Assembly: GCA_051293835.1 (NCBI GenBank) | Contig: JBPKMA010000006.1 | Span: 1-64,000, forward strand | From: DATLZU01 sp051293835 | GTDB lineage: Bacteria; Nitrospirota; Nitrospiria; Nitrospirales; Nitrospiraceae | Direction of reading: 5' to 3' | DNA length: 64,000 bases | Shown: positions 6,928 to 13,760 of the stretch, in pieces | How the letters are laid out: each line of letters begins with the position of its first letter | Numbering within the stretch: position 1 is the first letter of the stretch | The notes under the pieces: model-generated | Database searches by the model: none | What the model saw: the letters and a program-made list of their open reading frames with translations, nothing else | What the model was told of the DNA's origin: nothing | Made by a program: the position numbers and the translations under genes

Positions 6928-9669
6928 ATGGCGCAGGCGCAATCCCGACAGCCCGTTGCCTGGCATGTGATGCCGCCTGAGGCGGTGGTCCGAGAACTGG
7001 GCTCCGACCTGGATCGCGGATTGAGCGAGCGGGAGGCCGCGCGCCGGTTCGCCTTGCACGGGCCGAACGAATTGCCGGAGGCCCCGCCGCCGTCGCCGTT
7101 GTCTCTGTTCTTCGCCCAATTTTCCAGCCTCATCATCTGGGTCTTGATCGGCGCGGCGGTCGTGTCCGGGTTGCTTCAGGAATGGATCGATGCGGGCGCC
7201 ATTCTCGCGATTGTGTTGCTGAACGCCATCCTGGGCTTCGCGCAGGAGTTCAAGGCCGAGCGTTCGCTGGCCGCGTTGAGAAAGCTTTCGGTCACGATGG
7301 CGCGGGTGGTGCGGGATGGGATGACCCGATCGATTCCCGCGCGCGAGGTGGTGCCGGGCGACCTCCTCCTGGTCGAAGCGGGCGACCAGGTGCCCGCCGA
7401 TGCGCGGCTCATCTACGTGGTGGCTCTCCGGACGCAGGAAGCGGCGCTCACCGGCGAATCCACGCCGGTGGACAAATCTCCCGTCGCCCTGAGCGGCGAT
7501 GACTATCCCCTCGCCGAACGGCGGAACCTGGTGTTCATGGGCACGGTTGCGGTCGCCGGGAAAGGGCGAGCGGTGGTCGTCGCGACCGGGGTGAACAGCG
7601 AATTGGGGCGGATTGCGACGATGCTTCAGGCGGCCGAGCCGGAGGTCACGCCGCTGCAGCACCGTCTCGAACAACTCGGCCATCTCCTGCTCTATCTCTC
7701 GCTGGGGATTGTGGCGGTCGTCTTTGGGCTGGGGTTGTGGCGCGGAGAACCTCTGGTTGGGATGTTCCTGACCTCGGTGAGTCTGGCCGTGGCGGCCATT
7801 CCCGAGGGACTTCCCACCATTGTTACCATCGCGCTGGCGCTGGGCGTCATGCGGATGGTCGCGCGCCATGCGCTGATCCGCCGGCTCCCCGCCGTCGAGA
7901 CACTAGGATCTACGACCGTGATCTGCACCGACAAAACCGGCACCTTAACCAAAAATGAGATGACGGTTACGCGTCTTTTCATCGACGGCCGCACGTTTGC
8001 GGTGACCGGCGAAGGGTATACGCCGGAGGGCGAGATTCGCCCTCTCACCCCCGCTCTCTCCATTGGTGAGAGGGACAAGAACGAGGGGGAGGCGGTCCGC
8101 GCGTTGCTCACCGCGGCCGTTTTCTGCAACGGGGCGATTCTGCGCTGCGTGGATGGAGCCTGGCGAGTGCTCGGCGATCCAACTGAGGGCGCGCTATTGG
8201 TGGCGGCGGCGAAGCTCGGGTTGTGGAAAGAATCGCTCGAGGCGGAGGCGCCTGTCGTCGGAGAGATTCCGTTTGACCCAGAACGCAAGATGATGACCGT
8301 GCTCCGCAACACCCCCGGCGGGATCGCTGCGTTTACAAAGGGCGCGCCGGATGTGTTGATCGAACGATGCGCTCAGGTGCTGACGGTCGATGGCGTTGTC
8401 AAGCCGCTCGATGAGTCGGCGAAGCGAAGAATTCTTGAGGTCAACCGGATGTTCGCCCACGAAGCCTTACGGGTGTTGGGAGTTGCCCACCGGCGGCTGG
8501 ACGACAAACCGGCCGACCTCCAGGCCGCAGACATTGAACAGTCTCTGGAGTTTCTCGGCCTTGTCGCGATGAAGGACCCCCTGCGGCCGGAAGCGAAACT
8601 CGCCGTCCGGCAATGTCGGGAAGCGGGGATCCGCACTGTCATGATTACGGGCGATCATAAAGAGACGGCGATTGCGATCGCCAAAGACCTGGGTCTCGTG
8701 AACGGGCAGGGGGAGGCGCTGGCAGGACACGAACTGGACGCCTTGTCCGACCAGGACCTGGCGGAGCGGGTTGAGCAAGTGGCTGTCTATGCGCGCGTGT
8801 CGGCCGAGCACAAGCTTCGGATCGTCAAGGCCTGGAAGGCGCGGGGCGCGGTGGTAGCGATGACAGGCGACGGTGTCAACGACGCGCCGGCGATGAAAAC
8901 GGCGGACATTGGCGTCGCAATGGGAATCACCGGCACGGACGTCACCAAAGAAGCCTCCGATATGGTGGTGACGGATGACAACTTCGCGTCGATTGCAGCG
9001 GCGGTTGAGGAAGGACGAGCGATCTACGACAACATTCGTAAATCAGTTCATTACCTCCTTTCGTGCAATCTCAGCGAGGTGTTGCTTATGCTGCTAGCTA
9101 CGCTGTCTGGGCTCCCCTTGCCGCTGCTGCCGGTCCAGATTCTCTGGATCAATCTGGTGACCGACGGTTTTCCGGCGCTTGCGTTAGCCGCCGATCCGAA
9201 GGAACCCGACATCATGATGCGCCCACCGCGCGACCCGAAGGAACGGTTCCTGTCGCGGCGGCGGCTGTTGCTTCTGTTCGGCCAAGGAACCCTCATCGCC
9301 GTAAGCACGATCCTGATCTTTGCGTCCTGCCTGTACGCCATGGACCAAAGCCTCGAACAGGCGCGCACGGCGACCTTCACGGCGATGGTCCTGGCGCAAT
9401 TGTTCCACGCCTTCAACTGCCGGAACGACCGGCGGTCGATCTTCTCCATCGGCGTCTTGTCAAATCGTCATTTGGTCTGGGCGACCGGCGTTTCGGCCGC
9501 CCTACAGATCCTGATCATCGCACTGCCGGCGGCGCGCGAGGTCTTCAAGGTCAGCCCGTTCGATCCGAAGCATTGGATGCTGGTGCTCGGGGTCGGCTTG
9601 GTGCCGCTGCTGACAATGGAGCTGTGGAAAACCATGCCGGTCTTCAAGCGACGAGGAACGAGCGGCTGA
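6928..9669 (+). CDS. Ca2+-transporting P-type ATPase (P2 type)
   Basis: ATP-driven cation pump of the inner membrane, about 913 residues. The ATG at 6928 is preferred because an earlier candidate at 6895 overlaps the exchanger gene. Order of features: N-terminal cation-ATPase domain; actuator domain with LTGES; helix M4 with PEGLP; phosphorylation site DKTGTLT with Asp335; nucleotide-binding domain with KGAPD; hinge TGDGVNDAP; helices M5 and M6 with SCNLSEV and LWINLVTDG. The Glu in M4, Asn/Glu in M5 and Asn/Asp in M6 match both Ca2+ sites of SERCA-type pumps, so Ca2+ is the likeliest substrate. An odd segment RPLTPALSIGERDKNEG near residue 372 is encoded by a palindromic repeat inserted in frame. 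Confidence 0.93.
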   Translation: MAQAQSRQPVAWHVMPPEAVVRELGSDLDRGLSEREAARRFALHGPNELPEAPPPSPLSLFFAQFSSLIIWVLIGAAVVSGLLQEWIDAGAILAIVLLNAILGFAQEFKAERSLAALRKLSVTMARVVRDGMTRSIPAREVVPGDLLLVEAGDQVPADARLIYVVALRTQEAALTGESTPVDKSPVALSGDDYPLAERRNLVFMGTVAVAGKGRAVVVATGVNSELGRIATMLQAAEPEVTPLQHRLEQLGHLLLYLSLGIVAVVFGLGLWRGEPLVGMFLTSVSLAVAAIPEGLPTIVTIALALGVMRMVARHALIRRLPAVETLGSTTVICTDKTGTLTKNEMTVTRLFIDGRTFAVTGEGYTPEGEIRPLTPALSIGERDKNEGEAVRALLTAAVFCNGAILRCVDGAWRVLGDPTEGALLVAAAKLGLWKESLEAEAPVVGEIPFDPERKMMTVLRNTPGGIAAFTKGAPDVLIERCAQVLTVDGVVKPLDESAKRRILEVNRMFAHEALRVLGVAHRRLDDKPADLQAADIEQSLEFLGLVAMKDPLRPEAKLAVRQCREAGIRTVMITGDHKETAIAIAKDLGLVNGQGEALAGHELDALSDQDLAERVEQVAVYARVSAEHKLRIVKAWKARGAVVAMTGDGVNDAPAMKTADIGVAMGITGTDVTKEASDMVVTDDNFASIAAAVEEGRAIYDNIRKSVHYLLSCNLSEVLLMLLATLSGLPLPLLPVQILWINLVTDGFPALALAADPKEPDIMMRPPRDPKERFLSRRRLLLLFGQGTLIAVSTILIFASCLYAMDQSLEQARTATFTAMVLAQLFHAFNCRNDRRSIFSIGVLSNRHLVWATGVSAALQILIIALPAAREVFKVSPFDPKHWMLVLGVGLVPLLTMELWKTMPVFKRRGTSG
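8040..8074. repeat. Palindromic mini-repeat inserted in frame in the ATPase gene
   Basis: CCCTCTCACC at 8040-8049 is perfectly inverted as GGTGAGAGGG at 8065-8074, with a 15-base loop. In frame it encodes RPLTPALSIGER, a phrase that recurs in unrelated proteins of many genomes because a widespread intergenic palindrome inserts there. The site is in the nucleotide-binding domain, about 37 residues after the phosphorylated Asp, where an extra loop could be tolerated. Confidence 0.8.
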
Positions 9670-9866
9670 AGATCGACATGTCGAAGTGGCCTTCGAAGAA
9701 TCTTTATCTGGGCGGCCGACTCTTTATATAGTGTGTGAGTTGGCAGGACCGAACGCAACAGAGGTGAATGCATTCGTGGAAGCACGTGATCGTGTCGCGC
9801 TCGCATCAGTTACGATGAAACGATAATGAGCGAGCGGCTCAGCAAGCTCGGACGGGAGGTGCGACC

Positions 9867-10085
9867 ATGACGTGTAACGTTGGCGGAGTCGAGCGGCCGA
9901 TTCGGATCATACTGGGCATCGTATTGTTGGGGATTGGCGCGTTTGCGGGGCTTCCTCCTTGGGGCGCTGGGATTGCCTTCGTGGTCGGTGCGGTGGCGTT
10001 GGTAACGGGAGCCATTGGCTTCTGTCCGGCGTGGAAGCTCTTGGGGATCAATACCTGTCCCCCGGCTTCCACGGGAAAGCCATGA
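9867..10085 (+). CDS. DUF2892 (YgaP-like) small membrane protein
   Basis: A 72-residue protein with two predicted membrane helices (IRIILGIVLLGIGAFAG and GIAFVVGAVALVTGAIGFC). The N-terminal MTCNVGGVERPIR and the C-terminal FCPAWKLLGINTC are the hallmarks of the DUF2892 family, the membrane module found at the end of YgaP rhodanese. The family has no settled function; the conserved Cys residues at both ends suggest sulfur or redox chemistry. A GGGAGGTGCGACC ribosome site precedes the ATG closely. About 200 bases separate it from the Ca2+ ATPase, including an A/T-rich TTTATATAG near 9722 that might be part of a promoter. Confidence 0.88.
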   Translation: MTCNVGGVERPIRIILGIVLLGIGAFAGLPPWGAGIAFVVGAVALVTGAIGFCPAWKLLGINTCPPASTGKP

Positions 10086-10335
10086 AGGCACGCGGGCGAT
10101 CGAACCAAGCGAACCAGCCGGCGGCAAGCGTCCGGCCAGCTCATCACGGCGCGTTAACGGAGCGGCATCCTCCGAAAATATCCCTGGCACTGAAGAATGC
10201 CAATGGGGGTCCAACAATCGGCTATGGGGCCCCCGGGAGAGGAGTACGTTCAGAGCATTGAGCAAGCGATCCCTCTAAGCGATTGGCTGTCGGCTCTTCG
10301 CTGTTGGCCGTCAGCCTCCCCGTGAGGAATCAGGC

Positions 10336-10887
10336 ATGAATCCGCCGGATGAGCCCAAAGATAAACAGACGCCGGGCTTTTTTACGCCGGTCGGATCGCG
10401 GCGCACGTTCTTCGCGTGGGTCACCGCCGCGGCGGCGGCCATGATCGGACTCAGCCTGGCGGTGCCGCTGGTCGGCTACTTCGTTTCACCGGCGTTGAAA
10501 CGTCGGGAATCCTCGTGGGTGGACGTCGGAGGGCTCGATGAATTGCCCGTCGGCGAGCCGAAGCAGCTCGATTACGTGGCGACCATCAAAGACGGCTGGA
10601 TGGAGACGAAGGTCAATAAAGCTGTCTGGGCGGTCAAAGAAGGCGATGGGCGGGTGACGGTCTTCTCGCCGATGTGCACCCATCTTGGGTGCGGCTATCA
10701 CTGGGACAGAGGCGACCGGCAATTCAAGTGCCCGTGTCACGGGAGCGTGTTCGACATCACGGGCCGGGTTTTAGGCGGGCCTGCACCGAGGCCCCTGGAC
10801 CGGTTGCCATTGAAAATCGAGAACGGCCGATTGCTGGTTCAGTACAAGGAATTTAAGGCCGGTTTACCGCGAAGCGTGGAATTGTAG
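10336..10887 (+). CDS. Rieske iron-sulfur protein of a cytochrome bc complex
   Basis: Electron-carrying subunit that takes one electron from quinol at the Qo site and hands it to a c-type haem. The 183-residue product has a short cytoplasmic N-terminus, the twin-Arg-like SRRTFF followed by a membrane anchor (about residues 25-50), and a periplasmic Rieske domain with CTHLGCGYHW and CPCHGS, the two Cys-His pairs holding the 2Fe-2S cluster, with the GGPAPRPLDRLP loop behind them. It lies 14 bases before the cytochrome b gene, so the two are almost certainly co-transcribed. The family is petC/qcrA. No separate cytochrome c1 gene follows; that role is supplied by the fused domain of the next gene. 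Confidence 0.95.
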   Translation: MNPPDEPKDKQTPGFFTPVGSRRTFFAWVTAAAAAMIGLSLAVPLVGYFVSPALKRRESSWVDVGGLDELPVGEPKQLDYVATIKDGWMETKVNKAVWAVKEGDGRVTVFSPMCTHLGCGYHWDRGDRQFKCPCHGSVFDITGRVLGGPAPRPLDRLPLKIENGRLLVQYKEFKAGLPRSVEL

Positions 10888-10901
10888 TTCACGAGGGAGG
10901 C

Positions 10902-12227
10902 ATGGCTTCTCGATTATATGACTGGCTTGACAGCCGGCTGAAGCTCAAGCCGATCGAGCACACACTCCTCGACGAGCCCATCCCAGGCGGCGCCAGTTGG
11001 GTGTATGTGTTCGGGTCGGTGACGCTCTTCCTCTTCGTGCTGCAGGCCGTCACCGGCATGTTTCTCGCCGTCTATTACGCGCCCACCCCGGACCATGCCT
11101 ACGACAGCGTTCGCTTCATCGAAACTCAGGTGGCCTTCGGCGGGTTCGTCAGAGGACTGCACCACTGGGGAGCCTCCGGGATGGTCGTCGCGATCGGCCT
11201 GCACATGCTGCAGGTCTTTCTCTACGGCGCCTACAAGCCGCCGCGGGAACTGATGTGGATGGTTGGCGTGGTGCTGTTTCTGCTGGTCATGGCCTTCGCA
11301 TTCACGGGCTACCTGCTGCCGTGGGATCAGACAGCCTATTGGGCGACGCAGGTCGGCATCAACATGGTTGGGACTGTCCCGCTGGTCGGAGAGTTTTTGG
11401 TGCGGGTCCTGCGCGGCGGGGAGACGCTGGGGGCGCTCACGCTGTCCCGATTCTTTGCGATCCATGTCCTCTTCCTCCCCGCGCTCACTGTGGCCTGCAT
11501 TGCATTGCACCTGTTCATCCTGAGGCGGGTTGGACCGGCCGGACCGTGGAGCGAAGACCGCGCAGCGCTGGGAAGCGAGACCTTCTATCCCCGGCAGGTA
11601 TACATGGATGCGGTGGCAATGCTGGGGGTGTTCCTGGTGATCGCGGCGCTCGCCCTCACCGTTCCCTTTCCACTCACCGACAAGGCCAATCCATCCGACA
11701 CCAGTTTTGTGCCCGTTCCAGAGTGGTACTTCCTCTTCTACTATGAACTGCTGAAATACGTGCACGGGCCGCTCGAACCGGTGGCCACGTGGATCCTGCC
11801 GACGCTCTTTGTGCTAGTGCTGCTGTTGTGGCCGTTCATCGACCGGAATCCGGCCCGCCATCCGTCCTCGCGTCCTGTGGCGATCGGAACCGGGGCGGTA
11901 TTTCTGGTCGTCGTCTTTTCCTTACTGGGGATCTCCCTCAAAAATCTCTATGCTGTGCCGCGGGTGGATCCGGCCGTCGCACACGGCAAGGAGATCTACG
12001 CAAAATACGGTTGTTCGGGCTGCCATCGGATTCACGGAGAGGGAGGAGCGGTCGGGCCTGATCTTTCGTATGTGGGCGAACTCAGGCCTGAACGCGAATG
12101 GCACCTCCGGCACTTCCGCGATCCGCAATCGGTCTCCCCCGGGTCGATCATGCCGAAGTTCCCGCTCACCGAGCAGGAGCTCAACGACCTCACCAGTTAT
12201 ATGCTGAGCTTGAAACGTCAGGCGTGA
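10902..12227 (+). CDS. Cytochrome b fused to a C-terminal c-type haem domain
   Basis: Membrane core of the quinol-oxidising bc complex, 441 residues. Helices B and D carry the His pairs for haems bL and bH: LHHWGASGMVVAIGLHML and IHVLFLPALTVACIALHL. The second pair is separated by 14 residues, the spacing found in b6-type rather than mitochondrial-type cytochrome b. The Qo-site motif PEWY is present near residue 275. After the last helix (about residue 340) a monohaem domain follows with CSGCH and a probable axial Met in SIMPKF. The usual separate cytochrome c1 is thus replaced by a fused domain. The gene forms an operon with the Rieske gene. The fused domain should face the periplasm and pass electrons to a soluble cytochrome. 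Confidence 0.94.
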   Translation: MASRLYDWLDSRLKLKPIEHTLLDEPIPGGASWVYVFGSVTLFLFVLQAVTGMFLAVYYAPTPDHAYDSVRFIETQVAFGGFVRGLHHWGASGMVVAIGLHMLQVFLYGAYKPPRELMWMVGVVLFLLVMAFAFTGYLLPWDQTAYWATQVGINMVGTVPLVGEFLVRVLRGGETLGALTLSRFFAIHVLFLPALTVACIALHLFILRRVGPAGPWSEDRAALGSETFYPRQVYMDAVAMLGVFLVIAALALTVPFPLTDKANPSDTSFVPVPEWYFLFYYELLKYVHGPLEPVATWILPTLFVLVLLLWPFIDRNPARHPSSRPVAIGTGAVFLVVVFSLLGISLKNLYAVPRVDPAVAHGKEIYAKYGCSGCHRIHGEGGAVGPDLSYVGELRPEREWHLRHFRDPQSVSPGSIMPKFPLTEQELNDLTSYMLSLKRQA

Positions 12228-12233
12228 CGGGGG

Positions 12234-12398
12234 TCAGCTCTTTCGGCTGGTCTTCGCCATCACACTCGTAAACAATTGCTCCATCCGCTTGCTCTTGCAG
12301 GACGGGCAGACCGCCGCTCCGCTTTCCCGCTCTTTCAAGCTGAGGGACAGCACGGTTTCTTTGCCACAGTCCAGACATTTATATTCATACACGGGCAT
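12234..12398 (-). CDS. FmdB-family zinc-ribbon protein
   Basis: A 54-residue protein starting MPVYEYKCLDCGKET, with a second Cys pair in VCPSCKSKRMEQLF. This is the FmdB/CxxC zinc-ribbon family, usually thought to act as a small regulator, though its function is not firmly established. A strong AAGGAGGTGAGG ribosome site precedes the ATG at 12398. The gene runs towards the cytochrome b gene and its stop is only 6 bases beyond that gene's end, so the two are convergent. It is too short for many gene finders. Confidence 0.9.
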   Translation of the reverse strand: MPVYEYKCLDCGKETVLSLSLKERESGAAVCPSCKSKRMEQLFTSVMAKTSRKS

Positions 12399-12482
12399 CG
12401 CCCTCACCTCCTTCCGATTGGTCGGTACGGTCGTCGATAGGCTTGCTCCGGCAACACGGCCCGCGCGGCAACCCTCTGATCC

Positions 12483-13124
12483 TTATCTGGCCGCTCCGCC
12501 CTCGCCCGGCTGCCTGGCTTCGAAGGGCTTCAGGCGCCGCTTCATCTCATCCAGCGCCCTCAAGCGGTCCTTTAACGCCGCTTCTTCCAGCGCGTAAGTC
12601 CCCAACAGCGTGTCGGTTAACGCGCGCAGATCGCCGCTCAGCGCACCGACCTGGGCGGGCAACTGTTCCATCCTGGCGTTGACCGTGGAGACCACCTGCT
12701 GCAGTGCCTGGACCTGCCTGGACGCGTCGCCGGTCACCGCTTCGAGTTTCTTTAACTCTTCTTGCGCGGCAGCCTGAGAGCCTTCGACCGCCTTTTTCGT
12801 GCTGGTTGCAGCGAGAGTCAGATCCTTGAGGATTTGATCCCGCAAGGCATCCGTCCTTTTCTCGTCCTCCAGTGCGGCTCGCATGTCCATTTGGAACGTG
12901 CCGACCTGGGCGCGCAAGCCTTCCACTTCCGCTTTGATGGCTTTGATTTGGTCGCGAACAGTGGCGACCTCCGACCGGACAGATCTCGTCTGGGCATCGA
13001 CCTTTTGCGCCAGGTTATGCTCCAGTTTGTCCAGATCTGAGGTGGTTACGCAGCCAGTTGCAATGAGCAAGAGGGCGAGACCGAGAAGAGACCCGAAGGC
13101 TTCCCGGTGTGTGCGGTGTGTCAT
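12483..13124 (-). CDS. Coiled-coil lipoprotein
   Basis: A 213-residue protein with a lipoprotein signal peptide: basic N-terminus, hydrophobic core LLGLALLLIATGC, lipobox Cys at about residue 25. The mature chain is almost wholly helical with heptad-like spacing (DKLEHNLAQKV, AEVEGLRAQVGTF, RQVQALQQVVSTVNARMEQL), so a long coiled coil anchored to a membrane by the N-terminus is predicted. The C-terminus is basic then Gly-rich. No enzymatic motif is present and I do not recognise a specific family; it resembles LPP-like or TolA-like spacer proteins in general character. It lies between the FmdB gene and an IS5 remnant. Confidence 0.7.
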   Translation of the reverse strand: MTHRTHREAFGSLLGLALLLIATGCVTTSDLDKLEHNLAQKVDAQTRSVRSEVATVRDQIKAIKAEVEGLRAQVGTFQMDMRAALEDEKRTDALRDQILKDLTLAATSTKKAVEGSQAAAQEELKKLEAVTGDASRQVQALQQVVSTVNARMEQLPAQVGALSGDLRALTDTLLGTYALEEAALKDRLRALDEMKRRLKPFEARQPGEGGAAR

Positions 13125-13354
13125 AACCCACCTCCCATGGTGATTGGGTGGCAGATTATTCTACTCACCGCGGAACAGTGGGAGCCAGTAGAGGAATTCT
13201 ACGGAGGGTGGGACAGGCCGCGGGGCTGCGTGACGAAAGCAGGACACTCCTGCTACGCAGTCTTTTCCCGGGATTTCCCGTCGAAGTAGCCAAAAGCGTA
13301 AGTAAGGACGATGATACAGAAGATGCGATTTTGGGGTGGTAGGACAATAGGACT

Positions 13355-13650
13355 TAGCTCAAACTACGCTTGAGAAGCATCGTGATGCAGGCGAGCTGCA
13401 CAAGCTCCGGGAAGTTGGTAGCGTCTCTTCCCAACGAATCAGCAACCGCCGTTTCCATTGGAGCTAGGCCAAGAACTATTCGACGAGCCAGCGGCGTTGG
13501 TACCGGCGCATGTGGCGCCCATCCCGGGTTTTGAGTTGATGGGTGGACCGGTGCAGTGCGATCAGGCTCGCACCGTCTGGCTGGAGGTCGTCGTCCAGTC
13601 GGTCGCTGTCAGAGGCGGGCTCGCGGATGAAATGCCCAGGCTTGGCTTTC
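13355..13650 (-). mobile_element. IS5-family transposase, C-terminal remnant
   Basis: On the minus strand the frame reads DGASLIALHRSTHQLKTRDG, then RHMRRYQRRWLVE, a stop, FLA, a stop, and LQWKRRLLIRWE; after a shift of frame it continues NFPELVQLACITMLLKRSLS. This is the C-terminal part of an IS5-family DDE transposase, including the region around the catalytic Glu (RRWxxER-type) and the final helix. Two stops and at least one frameshift make it non-functional. No terminal inverted repeats were found nearby. It fills most of the space between 13125 and 13760; the rest of that interval shows nothing recognisable. Confidence 0.72.
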
Positions 13651-13760
13651 AGAACGCCTCGCTAGCGTCAACGAATTCACCGAATCCGTATCGGCGAAGG
13701 TGCCAGATTTGGAAAAGCTTCCCAACCCCTTATGCGCGACCCGAGGGCGCTCGGGTGGAT

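Noticed and set aside
6880..7869. Minus-strand frame of 329 codons
   Set aside because: Antisense to the Ca2+ ATPase gene, with the composition typical of such shadows.
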